Shown here: in pieces, positions 1 to 8,878 of the stretch
How positions within the stretch are numbered: the stretch's first letter is position 1
How the letters are laid out: every line of letters begins with the position of its first letter
Assembly: GCA_016841205.1 (NCBI GenBank)
Contig: JAENZP010000007.1
Coordinates: 101,124 to 165,123 of the forward strand
Direction of reading: 5' to 3'
DNA: 64,000 nt
Source of the DNA: Desulfoscipio geothermicus
Lineage (GTDB): Bacteria > Bacillota > Desulfotomaculia > Desulfotomaculales > Desulfallaceae
Notes under the pieces: generated by a model
Databases searched by the model: none
The model's input: the letters and a program-made list of their open reading frames with translations, nothing else
What the model was told of the DNA's origin: nothing
Position numbers and translations under genes: made by a program

Positions 1-170
1 CCCATATCAGCCAGTTTGCGCACGAAATGCGATTGATCCCGCTCGGTAACACCCTTCTGCAGTTCTCCTATATCAGCGGATGAATAACAAAGCTTGGCCG
101 CTAAAGCCACCAACTGCTCAGGATTATGGGTATATTGCAGTAATTCCACCCGCAACTCAGTTCTCCCCAT
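1..170 (-). CDS. thyX: ThyX flavin-dependent thymidylate synthase, N-terminal part (runs off the window)
   Basis: The reading frame begins at an ATG (168-170) behind a GGGGGAA ribosome site and runs out of the window at base 1, so only about 56 residues are visible. The start of the protein (MGRTELRVELLQYT, then NPEQLVALAAKLCYSS) matches the N-terminal beta strand and LCYSS segment of the ThyX family, which makes dTMP using FAD, NADPH and methylene-tetrahydrofolate. The FAD/dUMP-binding RHR motif lies outside the window. It is the last visible gene of the cysS-mrnC-thyX run, an order common in clostridia. Family assignment rests on the N-terminus only. Confidence 0.8.
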   Translation of the reverse strand, partial: MGRTELRVELLQYTHNPEQLVALAAKLCYSSADIGELQKGVTERDQSHFVRKLADM

Positions 171-223
171 AACATTGTTCCCCCAAAAACTATTTATATA
201 ATGCTATCCAGATACAATCAAAT

Positions 224-649
224 TCAACTTTCAACATCCGTCACCAATTCCTGCTTGATAACTTCCCGAGCCAAACTTAATATTTCCTCCAACCTGGGCC
301 AATCTCGTTGTAGATACAGGTAACCTACCAAGCTTTCAAAACCGGTGCTATGCCGGTATTCAATTATACTGTCGCCTCTTGGTGCATGACCGGGCTTGGC
401 ATTGCGCCCGCGGCGGGCCACCGCTTCCTCGGCTTTATTAAGGTGTCCGTCCAGGGCGCGGAAAACCCTAGCTTGGGTAGATGCCCTTACATGCCTCACT
501 GCCTCCCGGTGTAATTTATTAACATTAGTTATACCCTGGTTGACAAGATACTCCCGTACCGCCAGTTCGTATACCGCATCCCCGATATAAGCCAAAACCA
601 AAGAGGACACTTCCCGTGGATCAATGTTTGCAACCATTTTCCCAAACAT
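224..649 (-). CDS. mrnC: Mini-ribonuclease III
   Basis: A 141-residue protein consisting of an RNase III catalytic domain without a double-stranded-RNA-binding domain, as expected for MrnC, which trims the ends of 23S rRNA precursors in Firmicutes. The signature LAYIGDAVYEL near residues 19-29 carries the catalytic acidic residues, and the FESLVGYLYL helix near residue 105 is the second RNase III helix. The start lies 2 bases after the cysS stop, so the two genes are almost certainly co-transcribed. Met5 is a possible alternative start. Confidence 0.93.
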   Translation of the reverse strand: MFGKMVANIDPREVSSLVLAYIGDAVYELAVREYLVNQGITNVNKLHREAVRHVRASTQARVFRALDGHLNKAEEAVARRGRNAKPGHAPRGDSIIEYRHSTGFESLVGYLYLQRDWPRLEEILSLAREVIKQELVTDVES

Positions 650-651
650 GT

Positions 652-2109
652 TTACGCCTGTTTCTTCCAGCGCACACCGCCGGGGGTATCTTCAAGCGCA
701 ATACCTAACTCCTTCAACCGGTCACGTAAACGATCAGCAGTAGGCCAGTCTTTATTTTGGCGTGCTGTTTGTCTTATCTCAATAATCAAATTAATTAAAT
801 CCTCCACCAGTGTTTCTTTTTCCTCATCTTTGTCTTCCCGCAAAATATCGCCACCGACACCAGTTTTAAATATTCCCAGTACGCCGTTAAACTGAAGAAA
901 CATCTGCCGGGCTTTCTGTAACGCAGCTATTCTTTCGGCTAAGCTGGGAAAATCGCTCTTTTGCAAGTAACTATTCACTTCCCGGGCAAGATCAAACATC
1001 ATGCCAATGGCCAGAGCAGTATTAAAATCGTCATCCATAGCCTTTTCAAATTCGAGTAGTATTTCTTCTAAACGAGAGACTAAGACAGGATCAGGCTTTG
1101 CCTCGCAACCGGATTCCCGCCCCGCCAGAGCCTCATCAAGTAAACGCAGGCTTGTTTTTATGCGCCCCAGTCCTCTTTGAGCAGTGGCTAGTTTTTCATC
1201 ATCAAAGTCTAGAGGACTACGATAATGTGTCCCCAGCAGGTAAAAACGCACCACCTCGGGCGCAAACTTGTTCAAAATATCACGCACTAGAAAAAAATTG
1301 CCTAAGGACTTGCTCATTTTTTCCTGGTTTACAGTAATAAATCCATTATGCATCCAATATCGGGCAAAGGACTGGCCGGTGGCAGCCTCAGTTTGAGCAA
1401 TCTCATTTTCATGGTGGGGAAAGATTAAGTCGAACCCACCACCGTGAATATCAAAGTTAATACCCAGATATTTGAGCGCCATGGCGGAACACTCAATATG
1501 CCAGCCCGGCCTACCCTCACTCCAAGGACTGTCCCAGGCTGGTTCACCTGGCTTTGTGGATTTCCATAGTGCAAAGTCCATAGGATCGTTTTTTCGTGCA
1601 TCAATCTCCACCCTGGCACCAGCCTGCATATCTTCCAGAGTTCGCCCGGACAATTTACCGTAACCGGCAAACTTGTGCACATTATAATAAACGTCGCCAT
1701 CTACCACGTAAGCAAAGCCCTTGTCCACCAGTGTTCCAACTAACTCGATAATCTCGGCGATATGACCGGACACTTTTGGATGAATGTCCGCCCGCAATAC
1801 ATTTAACGCATCGGCATCCTTAAAATATTCACCGATATAGCGTTCGGCCAGAACCAGGGGATCATCCCCTTCTTCCCGGGCCCTGTTAATTATCTTATCA
1901 TCAATATCTGTAAAGTTTTGGACATATAATACATTGAATCCTCGATATTTTAGGTACCGGCGTACCGTATCAAAAAACACGATAGGCCGGGCATTACCCA
2001 GATGGATATAATTGTAAGTGGTTGGACCGCAAACATATATGGCCACTTTGCCCGGCTGCCGGGGTATAAACTCTTCCTTTTTTCTAGTCAAGGTATTATA
2101 TATACGCAT
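652..2109 (-). CDS. cysS: Cysteinyl-tRNA synthetase
   Basis: A 485-residue class I aminoacyl-tRNA synthetase that charges tRNA-Cys. The HIGH-type motif is IHLGNARP near residue 36 and the KMSKS motif is KMSKSLGNF near residue 266. The zinc ligands specific to CysRS can be seen as Cys28 (CGPTTYNY), the Cys of GWHIECSAM and the His residues of FPHHENE. The length fits the family. It is preceded by a long leader (about 340 bases from a possible promoter) and followed directly by mrnC. The best ribosome site, AAAGGAACGG, lies rather far (about 16 bases) from the ATG. Confidence 0.97.
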   Translation of the reverse strand: MRIYNTLTRKKEEFIPRQPGKVAIYVCGPTTYNYIHLGNARPIVFFDTVRRYLKYRGFNVLYVQNFTDIDDKIINRAREEGDDPLVLAERYIGEYFKDADALNVLRADIHPKVSGHIAEIIELVGTLVDKGFAYVVDGDVYYNVHKFAGYGKLSGRTLEDMQAGARVEIDARKNDPMDFALWKSTKPGEPAWDSPWSEGRPGWHIECSAMALKYLGINFDIHGGGFDLIFPHHENEIAQTEAATGQSFARYWMHNGFITVNQEKMSKSLGNFFLVRDILNKFAPEVVRFYLLGTHYRSPLDFDDEKLATAQRGLGRIKTSLRLLDEALAGRESGCEAKPDPVLVSRLEEILLEFEKAMDDDFNTALAIGMMFDLAREVNSYLQKSDFPSLAERIAALQKARQMFLQFNGVLGIFKTGVGGDILREDKDEEKETLVEDLINLIIEIRQTARQNKDWPTADRLRDRLKELGIALEDTPGGVRWKKQA

Positions 2110-2140
2110 AATCCAATAATTCCCGTTCCTTTCTCCACTA

Positions 2141-2176
2141 ACTGGTATTCATCATTTTTTATCTGATAATACCAGT
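2141..2176 (-). promoter_or_regulatory. Hairpin directly upstream of the cysS ribosome site
   Basis: A perfect 9-base inverted repeat, ACTGGTATT / AATACCAGT, separated by 18 bases, lies immediately before the purine-rich ribosome site of cysS. There is no U-run, so it is not an intrinsic terminator. It could affect translation or RNA stability; the function is unknown. Confidence 0.45.
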
Positions 2177-2453
2177 TCCACTTCATTAACAGCTTTCCAA
2201 GTTATTACGCCATTCCAGTCAAAGCCAAGCCGGCCGGCAAAGACTCCTTCTTTACTTCCGATGAGTGCATTAAATCATTATCCTCGCTATACAAACGACA
2301 AATTTACCACTATTACGAGGGACAAAAGCCGGTTAAACGCAGCTGAGAATGCCCATCTATCTATATGTAAAAGTCCTGTTGGGTTTATGCAAATCCAATC
2401 CGATCAATATGACGGTTCAACTCCCATAATTATGTATGCTTTTTCGACACCTA

Positions 2454-2483
2454 ATTATAGCACTGCGTAGCATTTATAAGCAA
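2454..2483 (-). promoter_or_regulatory. Candidate sigma-A promoter for cysS
   Basis: TTGCTT, an 18-base spacer and TATAAT on the minus strand. Transcription would start about 340 bases before cysS and downstream of the ispF terminator. Confidence 0.45.
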
Positions 2484-2520
2484 CTTGTTGCACTAATATT
2501 CCAGTCAATAAAGCTGGTTA

Positions 2521-2560
2521 AGAATTAAAGCCGTACCCCGCAAATTGTTTAGGATACGGC
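2521..2560 (-). terminator. Intrinsic terminator after ispF
   Basis: On the minus strand a 9-bp stem (GCCGTATCC / GGGTACGGC, one G-U pair) is followed by TTTAATTCTT. It lies 27 bases past the ispF stop and ends the carD-side isoprenoid operon. Confidence 0.75.
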
Positions 2561-2586
2561 TTAATGATTTACCCACTAGACTGTGC

Positions 2587-3078
2587 TCATTCAAAGCCAG
2601 ACACATTTGTATTATAAACACAAGCCACCGCCTGGGCAGCAATACCTTCACCCCGTCCGGCGAACCCCAATCTTTCCGTAGTTGTAGCCTTAATGCTAAC
2701 TAATTCTGTAGCCACACCCATTTCCCGGGCCATATTAATCCGCATTTGCTCTATATAAGGGGATATCTTGGGAGCCTGAGCAATAACCACGGCATCCACA
2801 TTGCCTAACATCCAGAACCGATTATTAAGATGATTAATCACCCTTTTCAATAGCACCAGACTAGAGATACCATGATATTGTCGGTCAGTATCGGGAAAAT
2901 GCATGCCTATATCACCAAACCCGGCGGCACCCAGCAAAGCGTCCATTACAGCATGCACCAGCACATCAGCATCCGAATGGCCTTGTAGTCCCATATGATA
3001 GGGCACTTTCACCCCACCCAGAATCAATGGCCGTCCCACCACTAGCTTGTGCACATCATATCCAATACCCACCCTCAT
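2587..3078 (-). CDS. ispF: 2-C-methyl-D-erythritol 2,4-cyclodiphosphate synthase
   Basis: A 163-residue IspF of normal length, catalysing the fifth step of the non-mevalonate isoprenoid pathway. The zinc ligands are visible in GYDVHKL (Asp8, His10) and GHSDADVLVHAV (His42), followed by the FPDTD loop that binds the diphosphate. The start is supported by AGGAGG. It follows ispD by 19 bases in the same operon, so consecutive pathway steps (IspD, IspF) are made together. Confidence 0.97.
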   Translation of the reverse strand: MRVGIGYDVHKLVVGRPLILGGVKVPYHMGLQGHSDADVLVHAVMDALLGAAGFGDIGMHFPDTDRQYHGISSLVLLKRVINHLNNRFWMLGNVDAVVIAQAPKISPYIEQMRINMAREMGVATELVSIKATTTERLGFAGRGEGIAAQAVACVYNTNVSGFE

Positions 3079-3097
3079 TTAGCAACCTCCTATAGGG

Positions 3098-3808
3098 TCA
3101 GGCTTTAACTTTATTAATATTATCGACATGTTTACACATTAACGACTTGACTAGCTCTAAATCCTCAGGGGTAGTAATTTTTATATTTGTATAATCACCC
3201 CGCACCAACTTGACGGGATAACCCAAGCGTTCCACCAGGGAAGCATCATCAGTGCCCGCAAAACCATCCAGAGCGGCTGCCCGATGTGCTTCGACCAGCA
3301 GTTGATACTTAAACACCTGAGGCGTTTGCACCTGCCACAGTCTGTCCCGCGGCAGGGTTTCCCTAACCAGATCTTGTTCGCCTGCTACTTTAATGGTATC
3401 CTTGGCAGGTACCGCCAGGGTGGCAGCCCCCCACTGCCGGGCTTGGCGAATCGTTTCCCGAATTCTTTCAGGCCTAATTAATGGACGTGCGCCATCATGC
3501 ACCACCACGAGTTCAGCAGTGACAGGCAAAGCCATCAAACCAAGCATAACGGAATCCCCTCGACTGGCACCACCCGGAATAATTTTTAAATGAACCCCTT
3601 GCATAAACTTACTCAGCAATGACTGAAAGTTTTCTTCTTCACCCGGCGTCACCACAAGAATAATACCGTCCACCGGTACTACCTGCAAAGCCAGTAGCGC
3701 GTGAGCCACCACCGGCCGCCCCGCGAGGTCAAACAACTGTTTATTTACTCCAACCCCCATGCGGGTACTCCGGCCGGCCGCAGCTACCAACGCATAAATG
3801 CTACCCAA
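3098..3808 (-). CDS. ispD: 2-C-methyl-D-erythritol 4-phosphate cytidylyltransferase
   Basis: A 236-residue nucleotidyltransferase that couples CTP to methylerythritol phosphate. The CTP-binding P-loop-like segment is AAAGRSTRMG near residues 9-18 with the following Lys in NKQLF; VHDGARPLI and the DDASLVE segment are typical of IspD. The first bases overlap the end of the PIN-TRAM gene by 8, indicating translational coupling. The C-terminal extension of about 10 residues is not unusual. Confidence 0.97.
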   Translation of the reverse strand: MGSIYALVAAAGRSTRMGVGVNKQLFDLAGRPVVAHALLALQVVPVDGIILVVTPGEEENFQSLLSKFMQGVHLKIIPGGASRGDSVMLGLMALPVTAELVVVHDGARPLIRPERIRETIRQARQWGAATLAVPAKDTIKVAGEQDLVRETLPRDRLWQVQTPQVFKYQLLVEAHRAAALDGFAGTDDASLVERLGYPVKLVRGDYTNIKITTPEDLELVKSLMCKHVDNINKVKA

Positions 3809-4943
3809 GCATTTTCACCTCTTCATAACTATGGGCTTCATGCTTGAGATCACCTCGCCGGTCCGATTTATGTTTGGCAAATATCATGCGCCCGGCCGCC
3901 GTTTGCAGTACACTGGTCACCAATACAGTGATGGTTTGGTGCATATGCGACTTGCCTCCATCCACTACAATCATAGTGCCGTCATCCAGGTAAGCTACAC
4001 CCTGTCCGGATTCCTTACCCTCTTTAACTACCTGCACCACCATTTCCTCGCCTGGCAGCACAACCGGCTTAACAGCGTTAGCCAGTTCATTTATATTTAA
4101 TACCTTTACGCCGTGCAGTTCTGCCACCTTATTTAAGTTAAAATCATTGGTCATTATTTTAGCTCCCAGTTTCTGGGCCAGCTTAACCAGCTTTGTATCC
4201 ACCTCCAGGTTATCGTCAATACCTTTGGTGTTATCATAAATCACCACTTTAACTGTTGAACCCTTGCGTAAATTATTTAAAATATCCAGCCCACGGCGTC
4301 CCCGGTTGCGCTTAAGCAAATCTGATGAATCCGCTATATGACGTAATTCCTCCAACACAAAGCCCGGCACCACCAAGGTCCCTTCAATGAAACCGCTAAC
4401 TGATAAATCGGCAATCCTGCCGTCAATAATTACACTGGTGTCAAGGATCTTTTGCATATCGCTTTGTTTCGCCTCTGAGGCAGTTTTGTCCTTACTTCCA
4501 CCCAAGCGGGGTATGTTATTAAAAAAACTCATTATTTCTTCACGCTTTTTAACACTTATCGTCATTCCCAAGTAACCAAGCAACAAAGTTATAGCTATTA
4601 AGATTATCTTTCCTAGAAAACCCATAGATGAAAAAACTAAACCTAATAGATTAGCTATAATAAGTCCGATAATAAGTCCAACTGAACCCATGACCAAGTC
4701 TTGCACCGGCGTTTTACTGAGCATTTGTTCCAGCAAGGCCGTCAGCCACAGGGAAAACCGGATCAGCCAGGGTGTTAATAAAATACCCAACACCAGACCG
4801 ATCAGTGCACCCAGACCTATAATGCCAAATTTCATAGCATCATTAAGGGGCAACAAGTCTAATCCCGATAGATACCGGCCCAAATAACCACCACCGGCGG
4901 AAAATAATACCACAATAAGTATAAATACCAACTTTCTAACCAT
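3801..4943 (-). CDS. YacL-like membrane PIN-TRAM domain protein
   Basis: A 380-residue protein with four hydrophobic segments in the first 130 residues, a PIN nuclease domain (LDTSVIIDGRIADL near residue 168, later acidic residues in NDFNLNKVA) and a C-terminal TRAM domain (GEEMVVQVVKEGKESGQGVAYLDDGTMIVV region). This is the architecture of Bacillus YacL, found between carD/disA and ispD in many Firmicutes. PIN domains usually cleave RNA; the target of this family is not established. The gene overlaps ispD by 8 bases. Confidence 0.9.
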   Translation of the reverse strand: MVRKLVFILIVVLFSAGGGYLGRYLSGLDLLPLNDAMKFGIIGLGALIGLVLGILLTPWLIRFSLWLTALLEQMLSKTPVQDLVMGSVGLIIGLIIANLLGLVFSSMGFLGKIILIAITLLLGYLGMTISVKKREEIMSFFNNIPRLGGSKDKTASEAKQSDMQKILDTSVIIDGRIADLSVSGFIEGTLVVPGFVLEELRHIADSSDLLKRNRGRRGLDILNNLRKGSTVKVVIYDNTKGIDDNLEVDTKLVKLAQKLGAKIMTNDFNLNKVAELHGVKVLNINELANAVKPVVLPGEEMVVQVVKEGKESGQGVAYLDDGTMIVVDGGKSHMHQTITVLVTSVLQTAAGRMIFAKHKSDRRGDLKHEAHSYEEVKMLG

Positions 4944-5077
4944 GCTTATATCACCTCCCCATTGGTTAATTATTATTTACACCTGTATTATATTCTATTA
5001 TGGATGATTTAAAAGTTTGTTTCAACCATTTTGGTGATTTTTTCCGGCTCGTAAAAATACGTCAGTTTCCTGACGTA

Positions 5078-5554
5078 TTACGCAAAAACTCCCTCAAGCA
5101 TGGATTTTGTCTTATCCTCACCCAACTCGGTAGCCAGCACCAACTCACTGATCAGTATTTGCCTGGCGTTTTCCAGCATTTTTCGTTCACCTGAAGAAAG
5201 GCCTTTTTCCTTATCTCTCTTAACCAGGTTTCTTACAACCTCCGCAACCTCATATATATTACCGCTCTTTATTTTTTCCAGGTTTGCACGATAACGCCTG
5301 TTCCAGTTGTCTGACATACTAGTGGATTGCTCACGTAAAATATGAAAAACCCGCTGCACCCCATCATTGTCAATAACCTGGCGCAACCCCACCTCTTCAC
5401 AATTAGAAATGGGTATCATTACCTTCATATCACCAACCGGCAACCTAAGGATATAGTACTGTCTTGTTTCCCCGAGGACTTCCTTCTCCTCAATGGCTTC
5501 GATAATCCCGGCACCGTGCATAGGATAAACAACTTTATCTCCAATTTTAAACAA
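5078..5554 (-). CDS. carD: CarD family transcription regulator
   Basis: A 158-residue CarD/CdnL-type protein with an N-terminal RNA-polymerase-binding Tudor-like domain (KIGDKVVYPMHGAG) and a helical C-terminal domain. CarD proteins stabilise open promoter complexes by contacting the RNA polymerase beta subunit. I chose the TTG at 5552-5554 because AAGGAGG lies 8 bases before it and the protein then begins MFKIGDKVVYP as in its homologues; an upstream ATG would add 20 residues without a ribosome site. Confidence 0.93.
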   Translation of the reverse strand: MFKIGDKVVYPMHGAGIIEAIEEKEVLGETRQYYILRLPVGDMKVMIPISNCEEVGLRQVIDNDGVQRVFHILREQSTSMSDNWNRRYRANLEKIKSGNIYEVAEVVRNLVKRDKEKGLSSGERKMLENARQILISELVLATELGEDKTKSMLEGVFA

Positions 5555-5678
5555 TTCACGGACCTCCTTACCATATTCATAAAATAATATACCACAAAAA
5601 TAAGATATTGTCAAGGAAATCTATTATTTTAGCACAGCGCCAACATTGTGTCAATAATATTTTTTAAAGTTCACCGGT

Positions 5679-5708
5679 TTGACAGGATATGTTGCTCACC
5701 GTTATAAT
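5679..5708 (+). promoter_or_regulatory. Perfect-consensus sigma-A promoter
   Basis: TTGACA at 5679-5684, an 18-base spacer and TATAAT at 5703-5708 on the plus strand. It sits 39 bases before the TTG start of the helical protein gene at 5747 and is divergent from carD. Confidence 0.85.
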
Positions 5709-5746
5709 TATTGCAAGGTTATAAAATATTGAAGGGGTGAAACCGT

Positions 5747-6145
5747 TTGCTAAAAGATATAGTTTATGACGAATTTCAACATACGGTTTCTGAAACACTG
5801 CTCTGCAATCGGAGCATCCTGGACCTGCTGGCCAAATCGCAAGAAACCAACGCCAGAATGAACCGGGCCATCATTAAATCAGTAACCAGCTGCGGGTGTT
5901 TAAAAATAAACGCGGCTAAAAAGAAAATACCACTCGAAACATCACTAGCGGAATTAAAAAGTTTATTAGAATCACATTTGGAAGGCGAGTTGTGTGATAG
6001 CTGTCGGGAAACTGTAGAATTAGAGATGGGACGCGCCCTCTTTTACTTAGCGGCTCTGTGTAATTTACTTGATTTAAACATGTATGATATTTTAATCAAG
6101 GAACAAAAAAAACTAAAAGCTCTGGGATTATATAACTTAGCCTGA
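5747..6145 (+). CDS. Conserved helical protein of unknown function
   Basis: A 132-residue, soluble, mostly helical protein. The TTG start has GAAGGGGTG upstream and a consensus promoter just before that. Visible features are an early stretch with NRSILDLLAK, a Cys pair (SCGCLK) near residue 48, a second Cys pair (LCDSC) near residue 83, and a C-terminal FYLAALCNLLDLNMYDIL segment that resembles MazG-type pyrophosphohydrolase helices. The MazG metal motif EXXE12-28EXXD is not obvious, so I do not call it MazG. It is a single-gene unit with its own promoter and terminator, on the opposite strand from its neighbours. Confidence 0.8.
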   Translation: MLKDIVYDEFQHTVSETLLCNRSILDLLAKSQETNARMNRAIIKSVTSCGCLKINAAKKKIPLETSLAELKSLLESHLEGELCDSCRETVELEMGRALFYLAALCNLLDLNMYDILIKEQKKLKALGLYNLA

Positions 6146-6189
6146 CCAGCTTTTATGTAAAAACAGCTATTCTATGTTTTTTACATGAC

Positions 6190-6230
6190 ATTGAAGGCAT
6201 GACCTCGAGCCACGCCTTCAATATTTTAAT
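6190..6230 (+). terminator. Intrinsic terminator of the helical protein gene
   Basis: A perfect 9-bp stem (ATTGAAGGC / GCCTTCAAT) followed by ATTTTAATT on the plus strand, 45 bases past the stop. It lies just beyond the disA stop on the other strand and may work for both genes. Confidence 0.75.
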
Positions 6231-6233
6231 TAT

Positions 6234-7295
6234 TTACACGTAACGTTCCTGAGTAAGCTGATCCCGATACCTCAGCAGCCCTTCCTTTATTGAACGTGCC
6301 CTAACCTCACCAATTCCCTCCACGGCATCCAATTCCTCAATAGTTGCTCCAAGTACTTTTCGTAACGATCCAAATTCCCGCACTAAGTTTTCCACCACCT
6401 GCAGAGGCAGTCGGGGGATTTTTTCTAAAATACGATAGCCACGCGGCACTACACTCTGGTCAAGTATGCTGGTACTGCCCGGGTGTCCCAATGCGCGAGC
6501 CACCAGAGTAAGATCCAACAAATCTTCGGCGGGCCAGCTGCCAATCATCTCCAGGACACTTTCCGGCGATTTTTCCCCACTTAAAGTAGCGTAATCCTGA
6601 ATAATTAAACGTCCTTCATCCTCCACATTGGCTACCAATTCCTCAAGTTGCATGGTAATTAAGCGTCCCTCTGTGCCTAGTTCACTTATATATCGTTTGA
6701 TTTCCTTATCCACCCGTAAAACCATTTCTGTTCTTTGAATGGCCTTAGCTACATCGAACAGTGTTACAGCCTCTTCAAATTCCAACATACTTAAATTAAC
6801 CACTACCCGAGTTAATACATGACGGTATTTCTCCAAAGTCTGCATAGCCTGATTGGCTTTGGTAATAATAACTCCCGATTCCCGAAGCACATATTTTATA
6901 TTACCTTTATAAATAGTAATAATGCTGCGCCGCTGGGAGATAGAAATGACCAGAGCACCTGTTTGTTTAGCCACCCGTTCAGCCGTACGGTGCCGAATAC
7001 CCGTCTCACCGGATGGGATACTTAGATTGGGGATCAATTGGGTGTTAGCCGCAATAATTTTTTTAACATCTTCGCCAATAATGATAGCCCCGTCCATTTT
7101 AGCCAACTCATAAAGATTAGCCGGAGTAAAGTTGGCATTAATGGCAAACCCATCCTCCGCTAGTTCCATAATCTCGGGACTATCACTAATAACCAGCAAC
7201 CCCCCGGTTTTAGCCCGTAAAATATTTTCCATGCCATCCCGCAACGGCGTACCCGGCGCAACCATCCGCAGAACTTTGAGTAAAGTATCTTCCAA
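6234..7295 (-). CDS. disA: DNA integrity scanning diadenylate cyclase
   Basis: A 353-residue DisA that makes cyclic di-AMP from two ATP and scans DNA for damage before sporulation. The DAC domain carries the DGA motif (MDGAIIIG near residue 69) and RHR motif (GIRHRTAER near residue 100); the C-terminus has helix-hairpin-helix motifs (IEELDAVEGIGEVRARSIKEG region). The start is TTG with GGGGGGAG upstream. It follows radA by 47 bases, the usual arrangement in Firmicutes. Confidence 0.97.
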   Translation of the reverse strand: MEDTLLKVLRMVAPGTPLRDGMENILRAKTGGLLVISDSPEIMELAEDGFAINANFTPANLYELAKMDGAIIIGEDVKKIIAANTQLIPNLSIPSGETGIRHRTAERVAKQTGALVISISQRRSIITIYKGNIKYVLRESGVIITKANQAMQTLEKYRHVLTRVVVNLSMLEFEEAVTLFDVAKAIQRTEMVLRVDKEIKRYISELGTEGRLITMQLEELVANVEDEGRLIIQDYATLSGEKSPESVLEMIGSWPAEDLLDLTLVARALGHPGSTSILDQSVVPRGYRILEKIPRLPLQVVENLVREFGSLRKVLGATIEELDAVEGIGEVRARSIKEGLLRYRDQLTQERYV

Positions 7296-7342
7296 TTTTC
7301 TCCCCCCTTTAAAGCCCCGGTTTATGTAAAATTCTACTCACA

Positions 7343-8692
7343 TTAAAACACTAGGTCAAATGCTTCAGCTAGCGTAGCCACTTCCTTTGTCTCCAGCTCA
7401 CCTATTTCAGGCAAGCCCTTTTGCCTGGGGACAATGCAACAGCCAAAACCCAACTGAGCAGCTTGACTAATTCTTTTATCCAGTGCGGTAACCGGCCTGA
7501 TTTCACCTGTCAACCCAAGCTCACCCATGACTACCACGCGCCCGTCAATTGCGCGTTCCCGAAAACTAGAAGCCAGCGCCATGGCAATACCCAGATCGGC
7601 TGCCGGTTCATCTATGCGCACACCACCCACCACATTAACGTAAGCATCACAGTTGCCCAGCATCAACCCCAAGCGCTTTTCCAACACTGCCATTATTAAC
7701 GCCACCCGGTTATGGTCCACACCGGCAGTCATGCGCCTAGGCGTACCAAAGGAAGTAGGACATACCAAAGCCTGGATCTCCACCAGCAGCGGGCGGGTAC
7801 CCTCCATCGTCGGTACCACTACTGTTCCAGCCACATTTCTGAAGGCATGGTCCATTAAAAAAAAGGAGGATGGATTGGCCACCTCCTGTAAGCCAATACC
7901 AGACATCTCAAAAACACCAATTTCATTGGTAGAACCAAAGCGGTTTTTAACCCCGCGCAATATCCTAAATGTTTGGTGGCGCTCACCTTCAAAGTATAAC
8001 ACCACATCCACCATGTGCTCCATAACCCGGGGACCGGCGATCATGCCCTCCTTGGTCACATGTCCCACGACAAAAACAGACACTGATTGCTTTTTGGCCC
8101 ATTGCATTAGCCGAGCGGTACAACCGCGTACCTGGCTAACACTTCCGGGGGCAGATGTTATATCGGAAATATACATAGTCTGGATAGAATCCACCACTAT
8201 CAGTAAAGGATTTACCTTCGCCACTTGCTCTTCCACAGCTTCTAGATTGGTTTGGGGATATACATAAAGTTCGTCACTGTTTACCCCAAGCCGGTCGGCC
8301 CTTAGTTTAATCTGGTGGGGTGATTCTTCTCCTGATACATAAAGTACCCGATGTCCAGCGGAACCAATAGCACCGGCTACTTGTAGAAGCAAGGTAGATT
8401 TGCCAATGCCAGGATCACCACCCAATAAAATTAGCGAACCCGGCACCACACCGCCACCCAGCACACGATCCAATTCAGCCATACCTGTAGACCGGCGATC
8501 ACTGTCTACCAGCGGAACCTCAATAAGTGGCCTAGGCTCTACCTGGCGTTCTATCGACCGGTGGTTCCGAGGTGATGCAACAACCTCCTCAACGTAAGTG
8601 TTCCACGCACCGCAACCGGAGCAGCGACCCATCCAGCGGGCAGTAAAATGCCCGCACTCTTGGCAATAGTAACCAGGTTTTTTAGTAGACAC
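7343..8692 (-). CDS. radA: DNA repair protein RadA
   Basis: A 449-residue branch-migration ATPase of recombinational repair. It shows the N-terminal zinc finger (CQECG...CSGCG), Walker A GGDPGIGKST near residue 91, the RadA-specific KNRFGSTNEIG motif near residue 250, and a C-terminal Lon-like domain. The start is GTG with GGGAG upstream. It lies between the clpC operon and disA; a hairpin separates it from clpC. Confidence 0.97.
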   Translation of the reverse strand: MSTKKPGYYCQECGHFTARWMGRCSGCGAWNTYVEEVVASPRNHRSIERQVEPRPLIEVPLVDSDRRSTGMAELDRVLGGGVVPGSLILLGGDPGIGKSTLLLQVAGAIGSAGHRVLYVSGEESPHQIKLRADRLGVNSDELYVYPQTNLEAVEEQVAKVNPLLIVVDSIQTMYISDITSAPGSVSQVRGCTARLMQWAKKQSVSVFVVGHVTKEGMIAGPRVMEHMVDVVLYFEGERHQTFRILRGVKNRFGSTNEIGVFEMSGIGLQEVANPSSFFLMDHAFRNVAGTVVVPTMEGTRPLLVEIQALVCPTSFGTPRRMTAGVDHNRVALIMAVLEKRLGLMLGNCDAYVNVVGGVRIDEPAADLGIAMALASSFRERAIDGRVVVMGELGLTGEIRPVTALDKRISQAAQLGFGCCIVPRQKGLPEIGELETKEVATLAEAFDLVF

Positions 8693-8798
8693 AATAATTC
8701 TCCCAAGTAAAATTATCTAATTATTATACCATAGTATATCCATCGTTGTAAGTGAAAATGGTCATGTGCTGTATGTGAAAATAGTCATAATCATTATT

Positions 8799-8848
8799 AT
8801 GTTTAAATTAAGAGGAGTAAAAGATATTTAATATCCTTTTACTCCTCT
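8799..8848 (-). terminator. Hairpin after clpC, probable terminator
   Basis: A long stem (about 17 bp with one bulge, AGAGGAGTAAAAG / CTTTTACTCCTCT) lies 31 bases past the clpC stop and is followed on the minus strand by TTAATTTAAA, a weak T-rich tail. Some readthrough into radA is likely. Confidence 0.6.
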
Positions 8849-8878
8849 GCAAATGTTCTCCATATTACAACGACACAA

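Larger units (their letters stand above)
2110..2520. other. Gene-poor leader region upstream of cysS
   Basis: No intact gene is visible here. On the minus strand it holds a possible promoter near 2454-2483, a frame of about 40 codons without a start that ends at 2152, and a hairpin next to the cysS ribosome site. I looked for a tRNA-Cys-type T-box leader and found neither the conserved T-box sequence nor a terminator with a U-run. Confidence 0.6.

Noticed and set aside
2261..2470. 69-codon plus-strand frame in the cysS leader
   Set aside because: No ribosome site, no protein-like pattern, overlaps a likely promoter on the other strand.
2110..2586. T-box leader for cysS
   Set aside because: The leader is long, but the conserved T-box sequence and a terminator with U-run are missing.
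7653..8267. 204-codon plus-strand frame
   Set aside because: It is antisense to radA, whose protein is fully conserved; no ribosome site and no recognisable domain.
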